Source: Nocardiopsis sp. CNR-923
GTDB taxonomy: Bacteria > Actinomycetota > Actinomycetes > Streptosporangiales > Streptosporangiaceae
Assembly (NCBI RefSeq): GCF_001942255.1
Contig: NZ_MKKC01000089.1
Location: 1 to 44,840 of the forward strand
Direction of reading: 5' to 3'
DNA: 44,840 nt
The position numbers were made by a program, and so were the translations under genes. Under the pieces are notes generated by a model. The model did not search any database, was not told the origin of the DNA, and worked only from the letters and a program-made list of their open reading frames with translations. Shown here piece after piece: positions 35,143 through 43,929 of this stretch; positions within the stretch are counted from its first letter, which is position 1, and each line of letters begins with the position of its first letter.

Positions 35143-35166
35143 ACGTTCCGCCTCGGTCCCGCGCTC

Positions 35167-35205
35167 CACCGGGGACCGTGCCCGGGCGCGGTCCGGTCCC
35201 CGGTG
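35167..35205. terminator. bidirectional hairpin between the dehydrogenase and TetR genes
   Basis: CACCGGGGACCG (35167-35178) and CGGTCCCCGGTG (35194-35205) form a perfect 12-bp stem with a 15-base loop in the convergent gap, 24 bases past the dehydrogenase stop and 12 bases from the TetR stop. Confidence 0.65.
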
Positions 35206-35217
35206 CCGCGCCCTCCG

Positions 35218-35844
35218 TCAGTCCTTCGGACGCAGTCCGCTGATGAGCAGCTCGGCGAAGTGGCGCCCGACGTCCTCGCCGGACAGGGCGCCGTCCTTGC
35301 GGTACCAGGTGCCCAGGTGGTGCACGGACCCGAAGAAGTAGTCCACCACCAGGTCGGCGGGCACGTCGTCGCGGAAGGCCCCCTCGTCCTGGCCCTGCTG
35401 GACCAGGTCGCGGAACAGCTCGTGGTAGCGCCTGCGCTCCGCGCGCACGGTGCGCTGTTTGTCCTGGTCCAACAGGTGCATCGAGCGGAAGAAGATGACG
35501 GTGTCGTCCAGGTTGGCGACGCTGGTGACGATCACGTCGGCGGCCGCCTCGCGGACGCGCTCGGTGACGGGGGCGTCCTGGGCGGCGATCCGGACCAGAT
35601 GCTCGGTCTGCATCCGCAGCACGCGCGCGTAGACCTCGTAGAGCAGGTCGTCCTTGGAGCCGAAGTAGTGGTACATCGCGCCCTTGGTGACCCCGGCCGC
35701 CGAGACGATCTCCTGCACGGAGGTCCCCTCGAAGCCCCGCTGGGCGAACAGCCGCGTCGCGGCTCCGAGCAGCCGTTCGGGCACGGCTCCGCGTTCGGGT
35801 GCGGCCCCGCCGTCCGGTCCGATCAATCGCTGTCCTCGCGCCAT
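35218..35844 (-). CDS. TetR/AcrR family regulator of the catabolic cluster
   Basis: ATG 35844 has GAGGTGAGG upstream. The HTH is typical: LLGAATRLFAQRGFEGTSVQ, EIVSAAGVTKGAMYHYFGSK. The ligand-binding C-terminal domain includes LDDTVIFFRSMHLLDQDKQR and YFFGSVHHLGTWYRKDGALS, as in KstR2/FadR-like acyl-CoA sensing members. The protein has 208 residues. Its own promoter carries the palindrome TACCGACCGGCTGGTA, and similar sites precede the SDR operon and the quinone oxidoreductase, so it probably represses all three and is released by an acyl-CoA. The ligand is inference. Confidence 0.88.
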   Translation of the reverse strand: MARGQRLIGPDGGAAPERGAVPERLLGAATRLFAQRGFEGTSVQEIVSAAGVTKGAMYHYFGSKDDLLYEVYARVLRMQTEHLVRIAAQDAPVTERVREAAADVIVTSVANLDDTVIFFRSMHLLDQDKQRTVRAERRRYHELFRDLVQQGQDEGAFRDDVPADLVVDYFFGSVHHLGTWYRKDGALSGEDVGRHFAELLISGLRPKD

Positions 35845-35896
35845 GTCCAGCCTCACCTCGCGCCCTCGGGGCGCTTCGCCATCGACCAGGAAAGCA

Positions 35897-35912
35897 TACC
35901 GACCGGCTGGTA
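35897..35912. promoter_or_regulatory. TetR-type operator candidate (site C)
   Basis: TACCGACCGGCTGGTA is an imperfect palindrome 53 bases upstream of the TetR start. It shares the ACCGACC half with site B. Confidence 0.6.
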
Positions 35913-36057
35913 CCCAGTGCACGTGCCGACGCACGGTCCTTCGGCGTCATCGGCGCAGGACGCGGCGCGCGGGCGTACTCGCCCGCGGCCCCGTCGGCGA
36001 GGCTGGACCCGCTGCGGACCGACACGGCCGCGCGCGGCGGGCGATAGGCTGACCGGC

Positions 36058-36546
36058 ATGTCGGAGAACGCACGGGAGGAGCAGGAGTTCAGGGCCGACT
36101 TCGTCCGACGCTTCTCCGAGTTCTGGCAGTCCCAGGGCCGTCCCCGCGCCGAGGGGCGCATCGTCGGCTTCCTGCTGGTCGCCGACCGCGAGGCGGTCAC
36201 CGCCGACGAGATCGTCGAGGGCGCCCAGGTCAGCCGCGGGTCGGTCTCGCAGTCCGTGCGCCGCCTGGTGGACCTGGGCTTCGTGACCCTCAGGGAGGCG
36301 CCCGACCGGCGTTCCCGCCTGGTGAGCATGGACGAGGACGTCTGGGGCGGGTTCCTGCGCAACGAACGCGACTACCTGAGGCAGCAGCGCGAACTGGCCC
36401 GGTCGGCGCTCGACCGGCTACCGGGGTTGAGCCCCCCGTCCCGCACCCGCCTGCGCAACATGTACGACTACATGACCTGGCTGGACGGCTACCACGACAC
36501 CCTCCTGGCGCACTGGGAGGAGTACAAGGCCCGGCGCGACCGCTGA
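36058..36546 (+). CDS. GbsR/MarR family winged-helix regulator
   Basis: ATG 36058 opens 162 residues: DFVRRFSEFWQSQGRPRAEG, RIVGFLLVADREAVTADEIV, the recognition helix SRGSVSQSVRRLVDLGFVTL, the wing APDRRSRLVSM, then a dimerising helix. This is the GbsR-like MarR subgroup. It converges with the siderophore importer only 21 bases away and may regulate transport genes nearby; no operator could be tied to it. Confidence 0.82.
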   Translation: MSENAREEQEFRADFVRRFSEFWQSQGRPRAEGRIVGFLLVADREAVTADEIVEGAQVSRGSVSQSVRRLVDLGFVTLREAPDRRSRLVSMDEDVWGGFLRNERDYLRQQRELARSALDRLPGLSPPSRTRLRNMYDYMTWLDGYHDTLLAHWEEYKARRDR

Positions 36547-36567
36547 GCCCGGTCTCCGCGTCCCACC

Positions 36568-37361
36568 TCAGGACCGTTCGTGCGGAATGACCAGCGGAGT
36601 TCTGGTGCGGGGGTCGGGCACCACGTCGCAGGCCAGCCCGAAGCGTCCGCCACCAGCCGCGCGGTCACCACGTCCTCGGGAGCGCCGTCGGCGACCACGC
36701 GGCCGCCCGCCATCATCACCAGCCGGGTGGCGAACCGGGAGGCCTGCGCCAGGTCGTGCAGGACCGCGACGATCGTGCGCCCGCGCCGGTGCAGGTCGGC
36801 GAACAGCTCCAGCAACTCGTACTGGTGCGCGATGTCCAGGTAGGTGGTCGGCTCGTCCAGCAGCAGGACACCGGTGTCCTGGGCGAGCACCATCGCCACC
36901 CACGCGCGCTGGCGCTGGCCTCCGGACAGCGAACCCACCAGCGTGTCGCCGAGGTCCGTCATCCCCGTGAGCTCCAGCGCCCCGTCGACCGCCTCCTCGT
37001 CGCGCGGGCTCCACTGCCGCAGCAGCGTGTGGTGCGGGTACCGTCCGCGCGCGGCCAGCGCACGGACGGTGATGCCCTCCGGGGCGATGGGGCCCTGCGG
37101 CAGCAGGGCCATGCGCCTGGCGACCGCCTTGGCCCGCTGGGCCCGGACGTCGCGGCCGTGCAGCAGCACCCGGCCCGAGACCGGCCTGTTCACCCGGCCC
37201 AGTGCCTTGAGCAGGGTGGACTTGCCGCAGCCGTTGGGGCCGACGATAACGGTGAACTCCCCCTCGGCCACCTCCAGATCGAGGTCGCGCACGACCGGGT
37301 CGGCACCGTACCCCAGGGTCAGGCCCTCCGCGGTGAGCACCGCGCCGTCGGCCTCGCTCAC
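36568..37361 (-). CDS. ferric-siderophore ABC transporter ATP-binding protein, frameshifted at the C-terminus
   Basis: A FepC-type ATPase. GTG 37361 overlaps the permease stop (GTGA) and has AAGGGGAG before it. Walker A is VGPNGCGKSTLL, then a Q-loop at LLPQGPIAPEGITV, signature SLSGGQRQRAWVAMVLAQDT, Walker B VLLLDEPTTYLD and the H-loop VLHDLAQAS. Near 36640 the frame should shift by -1 to FGLACDVVPDPRTRTPLVIP and stop at 36568; the uncorrected frame runs into the neighbouring gene. One added base gives 264 residues. Confidence 0.9.
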
Positions 37362-38409
37362 AAGACTCCCCTTCGCCACTCTCGAACCAACAGGTAGCCC
37401 ATGTACACGCCGCCCAGCGCCATGATCAGGACGCCGACCGGCAGCCCCTCAGCCGCCGGGACCTGCTGCACGACCAGGTCCGCCGCGACCAGGAGGAGCG
37501 CCCCGACCAGGGCGGACACCGCCAGGTTCGGCCCGGGGACCCCGGTCGTCCGGCGCGCGATCTGCGGTGCGGTCAGCGACACGAACGCGATCGGTCCCGC
37601 GACGCGACGGCGGCGGCCGACAGCACCACCGACAGCACGATGGCCGCCGTACGGGTGCGCCCGGCCCGCGCGCCCAGGGAGTCGGCCAGCTCGTCGCCCA
37701 TCTCGTTGACCGCGACCGGACCGGCCAGGGCCATGGCGAACGGGACGGCTGCGGCCAGCGCGAGCCAGATGGTCGCCGCGTGTTCCCACGACCGCGCCCC
37801 GAGACTGCCGTAGATGTAGGCGGACAGGACGGCGGCCTCGTTCCTGGCCAGCACGGCGACGACGTACTGGGTGATGGCGTGCGCCATGGCGGCCACACCG
37901 ATGCCCGCGACGATGAGTCGTCCGGGGTGGCGCAGCCCGGTACCGGTGGCCAGGGCCACGAGGACCATGGCCAGCGCCGATCCGGCCAGCGCCCCCAGGG
38001 GGACGGACACGGCGCCGGGCAGCAGCAGCGCGGCGATCGCCGCTCCGGCCCCGGCTCCGGCGCCCAACCCGATCACGTCGGGGCTGCCCAGCGGGTTTCG
38101 GGTCACCGACTGGAACAGGGCGCCCGCCGTGCCCAGGGCGGCGCCGACGCCCAGGGCGACGGTCAGTCGGGGGCCGCGCAGCCGTTCGAGCACGAAGGTC
38201 TCCGCGGCCTCCCCCGAGCCGGCGGCGACGGCGGGCAGGCGGCCGAGGGGGATGCCCAGGCGGCCCAGCGTGAGCGTGAGCGCCGCGATCCCCACCACGA
38301 GGAGGACGTAGAGGCCGGCCCACAGCAGGGCACGCGAGTGGAGGGGCAGGGCGATCACCCGCCCCACTCTCAACACGGGGCCCTCCCGACGGCCCGATGC
38401 CCGGCTCAT
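37358..38409 (-). CDS. iron-siderophore ABC transporter permease (FecCD/BtuC family), frameshifted
   Basis: A multi-pass inner-membrane subunit with the family landmarks RLRGPRLTVALGVGAALGTA, GALFQSVTRNPLGSPDVIGL and GLRHPGRLIVAGIGVAAMAH. The reading shifts by -1 at about 37600 into VAGPIAFVSLTAPQIARRTT and ends GGVYMGYLLVREWRRGVL at 37358. One added base gives 350 residues. ATG 38409 overlaps the stop of the first permease (ATGA). Confidence 0.9.
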
Positions 38410-39417
38410 GTCGTCCCCCGCATCCGGCGCACCGCATACAGGAGCACGGGTGCCCCGACGAATGCGGTGACCACGCCGACCATGAGCTCGATCGGCCGGG
38501 CGACCGTGCGGGCGACGACGTCGGCGAGCAGCAGCACGGTGGGGCCGACGAGCAGGGCGAACGGCACCTGCAGTCGGAAGTCCACACCGACCAGGGCGCG
38601 GACGACGTGCGGGACGGCCAGGCCCACGAAACCGACCGGTCCCACGGCGGCGGTCGCGGCTGCCGCCAGGACGATCGCCGCGAGGAGCGCGCCGGCGCGC
38701 ACGGCGGCGGTGTTGGCCCCGGTGGACACGGCCGCCTCCTCTCCGAGGGCCAGGGCGTTGAGCCCTCCGGCCGCGAGCAGGGCGACGACGGTGGCGGCGG
38801 CGATGACGGGCAGCACCGCCAGGGAGACGTCGAGGTCCCGTCCCGCCAGCGAGCCGACGACCCAGTAGCGGTAGGTGTCGAAGACCTCGGGCATGTTCAG
38901 TGAGACCGCCTGGACGTAGGCGGTCAGGACGGCGGAGACCACCGCTCCGGCGAGGACGAGGCGGGCCGTCCCGCCGTCGCCGCCCCGGGTGCCGACCGCG
39001 TGGGCGGTCAGTCCGGCCGCGAGCGCACCGGGCAGCGCCCACCACAGTGCCCCGGCGGTCGTGGTGGGTCCGAACAGGGCGGTGGCGGTGACCACAGCCG
39101 CCGCCGCACCGGCGTTGACGCCGAGCAGGCCGGGGTCGGCGAGCGGGTTGCGGGTCACGCCCTGCATGAGGGTGCCCGCCAGGGCCAGGGCGGCCCCGCA
39201 GAGCGCGCCCACGACGGTCCGTGCCAGGCGGCTCTCCACCACGGCTGTGGTGAAGGCGTCCGCCTCACCGGTCAGGACCGCCCACAGGTCGCGGGCGGTG
39301 TGGGCCGCCCGCCGAGCGCGAGGCTCAGGACGACCGCCCCGGTCAGGGCCGCGGCGCCGGCGCGAGCGCGGCGGTGGTGCGGGCGGGACCTCCGGGGCGG
39401 TGCCGGAAGTTCTGCAC
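38406..39417 (-). CDS. iron-siderophore ABC transporter permease (FecCD family), two frameshifts near the N-terminus
   Basis: The partner permease: RLARTVVGALCGAALALAGT, LMQGVTRNPLADPGLLGVNA, and VGPVGFVGLAVPHVVRALVG near the end. The N-terminus is spread over three frames: GTG 39417 with QNFRHRPGGPARTTAALA, then GAAALTGAVVLSLALGG, then AAHTARDLWAVLTGEADAF. Two added bases give 337 residues and join the first transmembrane helix to the rest. The start is eleven bases past the binding-protein stop; no strong ribosome site is seen there. Confidence 0.85.
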
Positions 39418-39427
39418 GATCGTGGCG

Positions 39428-40468
39428 TCAGGGGGTCGCGCCGTCGATGTTCTCCGCGGCCTCCTGGATCAGGGGCACGTAGCGGTCGATCACCCAGGGG
39501 ACGGTGAGCGGGTTGATGATCGAGGACGCGGTGACGAAGGAGGTGTCGTCGCTGGCGACCACGGAGCCGCGCTCGACTGCGGGGATCGCCGCGTACAGGT
39601 CCTGCGCCTCGATCTCGGCGCGGGTCTCGGGATCGGTGTAGAAGGTGAAGATCAGGTCGCTGTCGCCGAGCTGGTCGGCGTTCTCCAGGCCGATGACCGC
39701 CGAGTCGGTGCCCTCGGTCTCGGGGAAGGTCGCCACGACCGGGTCGACGGTCAGCCCCATGTTGTCGACCATGGCCACGCGCTGCTCGGTGGGCATGAAC
39801 ACGCCCAGGGTTCCGGGGCCGTCGGTGTAGACGTAGGAGAAGACGAGGTCCCCGAACTCGGGGTGCTCCTCGGTGACCGCGGCGAAGCGGCCCTCGATGT
39901 CCTCGATCAGGCCGGCGGCCTCGTCGGGTCGGCCCAGCGCGGTGGCGACGACCTCGATCTGCTCGTCCCACTCGGCGTTCCACGCCTCCTCGGCGTAGGC
40001 GACCGTGGGCGCGATGTCAGTGAGGACGTCGTACTGCTCCTGGGTGATCCCGGACCAGGGGGCGAGGATGACGTCGGGCTCCAGTTCGATGACGGCCTCG
40101 AAGTCGATGTCGTCGGCCCCGGCGAACTGGGTGGGCAGCTCGTCGCCCGCCTCGGTGACGGCCTCGTGGATCCACGGCAGGTAGCCGGTGTCGTCGCTGC
40201 CCCACTCATAGCCCTCGATGCCGACCGGGGTGACGCCGAGGGCGATCGCGGTCTCGGCGGAGCCCTGGCCGAGGGTGACCACGCGCTCGGGCCGCTCGGG
40301 GATCTCCGCCGTGCCGAGGGCGTGGTCGATGGTGACGGGGAAGGCGCCGTCGGCCGAGGCGGAGTCGCCCCCGTCCTGCTCCGAAGGTGCGGCGCCACAG
40401 GCGGCCAGGCCCAGGGCCAGGAGTGCGGTCGATCCGAGAGCGCCGAGACGGCGCAGGGTGAGGTCCAT
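39428..40468 (-). CDS. siderophore-binding lipoprotein (FecB/FepB type)
   Basis: The start is ATG 40468. A lipoprotein signal with lipobox LALGLAACGAAP (Cys about residue 21) anchors it outside the membrane. The periplasmic-binding fold shows ALGTAEIPERPERVVTLGQG, TAIALGVTPVGI, LEPDVILAPWSGITQEQYDV, and TFYTDPETRAEIEAQDLYAA near the end. At 346 residues it matches ferric hydroxamate or catecholate receptors. It is the first gene of the four-gene importer; an iron box lies about 120 bases upstream. No siderophore biosynthesis genes are in the window. Confidence 0.9.
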   Translation of the reverse strand: MDLTLRRLGALGSTALLALGLAACGAAPSEQDGGDSASADGAFPVTIDHALGTAEIPERPERVVTLGQGSAETAIALGVTPVGIEGYEWGSDDTGYLPWIHEAVTEAGDELPTQFAGADDIDFEAVIELEPDVILAPWSGITQEQYDVLTDIAPTVAYAEEAWNAEWDEQIEVVATALGRPDEAAGLIEDIEGRFAAVTEEHPEFGDLVFSYVYTDGPGTLGVFMPTEQRVAMVDNMGLTVDPVVATFPETEGTDSAVIGLENADQLGDSDLIFTFYTDPETRAEIEAQDLYAAIPAVERGSVVASDDTSFVTASSIINPLTVPWVIDRYVPLIQEAAENIDGATP

Positions 40469-40583
40469 GCTGACGCTGCTTTCTTCGTGACGGGGGAGGT
40501 CGCCTCGTGTCGGAAGGGCCGCGCGGGGGTGGGAGCCCCTGAGGCGACACGGGGGGACGGACCAGGACAAACCTGACGACAAC

Positions 40584-40602
40584 CAAGGTAAGTCTAACCT
40601 CA
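40584..40602. promoter_or_regulatory. DtxR/IdeR-type iron box
   Basis: On the minus strand, TGAGGTTAGACTTACCTTG matches most positions of the known consensus TTAGGTTAGSCTAACCTAA, including both AGGTTAG / ACCT cores. It lies upstream of the siderophore-binding protein gene, so iron-replete repression is expected. Confidence 0.75.
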
Positions 40603-40753
40603 CCTCCCGGTGAGTTCAAAAATTCTGAATCCCACGGAGGGGCCCGCGCCCACCCGGCGGCGCGAGATTCCCGCCAGGACAGCCCCCAGCGCACTCCGCG
40701 ACGACGGCGAACGTGCCGAGGGTCACACTCGGCGGCCGGCGAACCCGACGCGA

Positions 40754-40783
40754 TTGCGTGGATATCAGATATCTGATTATAGT
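40754..40783 (+). promoter_or_regulatory. MFS promoter with a palindromic operator in the spacer
   Basis: TTGCGT (40754-40759) and TATAGT (40778-40783), 18 bases apart, form a good promoter. The spacer holds the perfect 14-bp palindrome ATCAGATATCTGAT (40764-40777). A related ATATCAGTGAT follows at 40804. This looks like a repressor site for the exporter. Confidence 0.65.
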
Positions 40784-40849
40784 CAGGATGCTTCATCTTG
40801 ATCGATATCAGTGATCCATGCCCGTGGAACCTCGCAAGGAGTCGTCATC

Positions 40850-42487
40850 GTGTCCGGACCCCCAACCGCGCAGGCGACGGGAATCGGTCGGTCCTGGCTG
40901 CCGCTGGTCCTGGTGTGCGTCGCCGCGGCGCTCCTGCCCGCGGCCCTGACCGGATCGTCGGTCGCCCTCCCCGACATCGGCACCGACCTGGAGACGGACC
41001 TCGCTCCGTTGCAGTGGGTCGTGCACGCCTACAACGTGATGTTCGCCAGCTTCATGCTGGCCAGCGGCGGCCTGGCGGACCTGTTCGGCCGCCGCCTGGT
41101 GTTCGCCCTCGGACTCTCCCTCTTCGCACTGTCCTCCCTGGCCAGCGGACTGACCAGCGACATCGTCCTGCTCGACGTCCTGCGCGGCGCCTCCGGCGCG
41201 GGCGCGGCCGCGGTGATGACCGCCGGTTCCGCCCTGCTCGCCCAGGTCTTCACCGACCCCGCCGTCAGGGCCCGCGCCTTCAGCATGCTCGGCGCCTCCT
41301 TCGGGACGGGGCTGGCGCTCGGCCCCTCGACCGCCGGACTGCTGGTCGGCGCGTTCGGCTGGCGCGGGGTGTTCATCGCGCAGGCGGTCATCGCCGGTGT
41401 CGTCCTGCTGGGCGTGGCCAGGCTCCCCGAGTCCAGGGACCCCGACGCCACCCGCGTCGACTGGTGGGGCGCGACCACCTTCACCAGCAGCCTGTTCCTG
41501 CTGACGCTCAGCGTGGTGGAGGGGCCACAGCGCGGGTGGGGCGACCCGGTCGTGCTCGGCGGCTTCGCCCTCGCGGCGGTGCTCATGGTCGCGTTCGCGG
41601 CGGCCGAACGGGTGCAGCGGCGCCCCATGTTCGAGCTCTCCCTGCTGGGCAACCCCCGCTTCATCGCGGTGTGCCTGGTGCCGGTACTGCTGGCCTTCGG
41701 CTTCGTGTGCCTGCTGGTCTTCCTGCCCTCCTACTTCATCGGCGTCAACGGAATGTCCCCGCAGGGCTCAGGCCTGACGATGATGCTGCTGACCGTCCCG
41801 GTCATGGCGCTCCCGCTGTTCGCGGGCCAGATGCTGCGCCACATCCCCATCGGCTGGCTGCTCGGCCTGAGCATGCTCCTCATCGGGCTCGGCGCGGCCT
41901 GGCTCACCACCCTCGGCCCCGAGACCACACTGATCGGGCTGCTCGGCCCGCTCACGGTCATCGGCTCCGGAGTCGGCATCTCCTTCGGCATCATCGACGG
42001 CGCCGCGGTCGGCTCCGTCGAACCCGCCCGTGCGGGCATGGCCGCGGGGATGTTCAACACCATGCGCCTGGCCAGCGAGGCGATCGCGGTCGCCGGCATG
42101 GGCGCCCTCCTGGTCAGCCTGACCCAGACCAACCTCGCCGAACGGCTGCCCTCCGCGACCTCCGGCCCGACGCCCGACATCGGCGCCCTGGCCAACCAGG
42201 TCGCCCAGGGCGACCTCGCCGGAGCGGCCGGTTCGGTCACCGGCGACCAGACCGGGGTGTTCGCCGTCATGGCCGCCTCCTACACCGACGCCTTCCAGCT
42301 CACACTGTGGATCCTGGCCGCGGTCTGCCTGGCGGGCGCGCCCTTCGTCATCGGCCTGCTGCGCGAGCCCCGGTCCCCGGCGGAGGAGGTCTCACCCACG
42401 ACCGCCGACACCGACCGGACCCCAGTCGCGGACTCCGACACGACCGTCCCCGCGCCGCGCACCGAACCCGCCGAAGACGCGCGCTGA
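40850..42487 (+). CDS. MFS multidrug exporter, DHA2 family (EmrB/QacA type)
   Basis: GTG 40850 has AAGGAG eight bases upstream; the frame is open a little further but that ribosome site decides. There are about 14 membrane helices: LVCVAAALLPAALTGSSVAL, motif C-like FGTGLALGPSTAGLLVGAFG, WRGVFIAQAVIAGVV, and a last helix near VCLAGAPFVIGLL. The conserved LPDIGTDLETDLAPLQWVVH and GGLADLFGRRLVFALGL (motif A) are present. The length is 545 residues. It exports drugs or a secreted product by proton antiport. A palindrome sits in its promoter but no regulator gene is adjacent. Confidence 0.9.
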   Translation: MSGPPTAQATGIGRSWLPLVLVCVAAALLPAALTGSSVALPDIGTDLETDLAPLQWVVHAYNVMFASFMLASGGLADLFGRRLVFALGLSLFALSSLASGLTSDIVLLDVLRGASGAGAAAVMTAGSALLAQVFTDPAVRARAFSMLGASFGTGLALGPSTAGLLVGAFGWRGVFIAQAVIAGVVLLGVARLPESRDPDATRVDWWGATTFTSSLFLLTLSVVEGPQRGWGDPVVLGGFALAAVLMVAFAAAERVQRRPMFELSLLGNPRFIAVCLVPVLLAFGFVCLLVFLPSYFIGVNGMSPQGSGLTMMLLTVPVMALPLFAGQMLRHIPIGWLLGLSMLLIGLGAAWLTTLGPETTLIGLLGPLTVIGSGVGISFGIIDGAAVGSVEPARAGMAAGMFNTMRLASEAIAVAGMGALLVSLTQTNLAERLPSATSGPTPDIGALANQVAQGDLAGAAGSVTGDQTGVFAVMAASYTDAFQLTLWILAAVCLAGAPFVIGLLREPRSPAEEVSPTTADTDRTPVADSDTTVPAPRTEPAEDAR

Positions 42488-42571
42488 AGACCCGCGGGCC
42501 CGGACCCGCGCCCGCTCAACCCCCGTCCTTTCCGGGACGACGCAGTTCTCACCAGGAAGAGGAAAGCCATC

Positions 42572-43693
42572 ATGCGACGGATCAACAGGGCGATCTTCGC
42601 GTCCGCGACCGCCCTCGGGCTGGTCGCCGCGCCCGCCGCCGGCTCAGCGCTCGCAGAACCCGACACCTCGGCCCGGGGCGGCGGGGACGTCATCCAGCTT
42701 CCCGTGACCTTCGAGGTGGACAACGTCAACCGGTCGGCCGTGCAGTGCAACACCGACGGCGGGACCTACGAGGTGGCCGGTCACCTGACCGCGCCGGCCG
42801 ACGCCTTCCGCGGCCGTCCCCGCGACCTCACGGTCACCATGTACCAGCACGGCATCGCCGGCGGCGAGTGGTACTGGAACATGGACCTGGAGGGCTACAA
42901 CCACGTCGAGGAGATGGCCGAGCGCGGCCACGTCTCCGTCAGCGTCGACCGGATCGGCTACGACGCCAGCGGCGTCCCGAACGGCTACGACACCTGTATC
43001 GGCGCCCAGGCCGACATCACCAACCAGATCGTCGAGCAGCTGCGCGAGGGCGACTACGAGCTCGACCGCTCGGCCGACCGGGGCGCCATCCCGGGCCGCC
43101 GCACTCCCGAGTTCGACAAGGTCGTCCTCGCCGGTCAGTCCAACGGCGGTCTGATCGTCAACATCGCCGCGATCTCGTTCGGCAACGTGGACGGCCTGTC
43201 CGTGCACGGCTGGGGCGACCTCGGCTTCACCCCCGAGGCCGACGAGCGCTTCATCGCCGCGACCGGCGGCTGCCTCCAGCGGATGAGCCCCGCTGTGGAG
43301 GACCCCCGCCCCGAGCTGCCCGAGGGCTACAACTACTACGACAACGGCACCGAGGAGTTCCTGACCGGCAACTTCGCCGACGCCACCCCGGAGATGCTGG
43401 AGGCGGTCACCCCGCTCCAGAACGCGCACCCGTGCAACGACATGTCCACCATCACCTCGGCGATCTACGTCGACCTGATGCGCATGGACGAGATCGACGT
43501 CCCGGTGCACGTCGTCTTCGGTGAGGAGGACGCCCGTATCCGGGACGTCCAGCTGCAGGCCGACCTGTACAGCGGATCGCCCGACGTCCGCACCCTGATG
43601 GTGCCGGACGCCGGTCACTACATGGGCCTGGAGCGCAACGCCGAGACGGTCTTCGAGGACATGGACGCGTGGCTGACCGAGTCCGTCGGCTGA
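42572..43693 (+). CDS. secreted alpha/beta hydrolase
   Basis: ATG 42572 follows AAGAGGAAAGCCATC. A Sec signal peptide (RRINRAIFASATALGLVAAP, cleavage near SALA) precedes a 340-residue alpha/beta hydrolase. The oxyanion loop is YQHGIAGGEWYW, the nucleophile elbow is AGQSNGGLIV (Ser), the acid is probably in VVFGEEDARI, and the His is in PDAGHYMGLE. The substrate is unknown; esterase or lipase activity is likely. It lies 84 bases after the exporter and may be co-transcribed with it. Confidence 0.86.
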   Translation: MRRINRAIFASATALGLVAAPAAGSALAEPDTSARGGGDVIQLPVTFEVDNVNRSAVQCNTDGGTYEVAGHLTAPADAFRGRPRDLTVTMYQHGIAGGEWYWNMDLEGYNHVEEMAERGHVSVSVDRIGYDASGVPNGYDTCIGAQADITNQIVEQLREGDYELDRSADRGAIPGRRTPEFDKVVLAGQSNGGLIVNIAAISFGNVDGLSVHGWGDLGFTPEADERFIAATGGCLQRMSPAVEDPRPELPEGYNYYDNGTEEFLTGNFADATPEMLEAVTPLQNAHPCNDMSTITSAIYVDLMRMDEIDVPVHVVFGEEDARIRDVQLQADLYSGSPDVRTLMVPDAGHYMGLERNAETVFEDMDAWLTESVG

Positions 43694-43825
43694 CGGCGCT
43701 CGTCTTGGGCCGCCGCTTGGCTCCGGGCCGGGTGCGGGCGCGAACAACCGGGGGTTCCGCGCCTCGGCGGCGCCCGTACGAAACCCCCCGGGGCGACCGT
43801 TCCACGTGTCGAAGCCGGATCTGAC

Positions 43826-43853
43826 GGGGCCGACTCCCACGGGGGTCGGCCCC
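43826..43853 (+). terminator. hairpin terminator after the hydrolase gene
   Basis: GGGGCCGACTCCC (43826-43838) pairs with GGGGGTCGGCCCC (43841-43853) with one mismatch and a very short loop, followed by CCTTCG. Confidence 0.55.
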
Positions 43854-43929
43854 CTTCGCCGTGCGGGCGGATGTGCCAGGGTGGGGCCAGGCGCCGTCGT
43901 GGCGGGCACGGCGGCCGAGGGGAGGAACC

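Noticed and set aside
36489..36567. C-terminal extension of the siderophore ATPase into the MarR gene
   Set aside because: It arises from the frameshift near 36640; the -1 frame gives a family-like end at 36568.
427..39417. Programmed -1 frameshifting or large-scale pseudogenisation as the cause of split genes
   Set aside because: The breaks lie in unrelated genes including housekeeping ones, show no shared slippery heptamer or downstream structure that I can see, and always need exactly one added base.
36568..40602. Siderophore biosynthetic cluster
   Set aside because: Only import genes are present; no NRPS, IucA/C or related synthetase lies in the window.
40798..43524. 908-codon plus-strand open frame across the exporter and hydrolase
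   Set aside because: An Arg/Pro-rich shadow of two well-formed genes in another frame.
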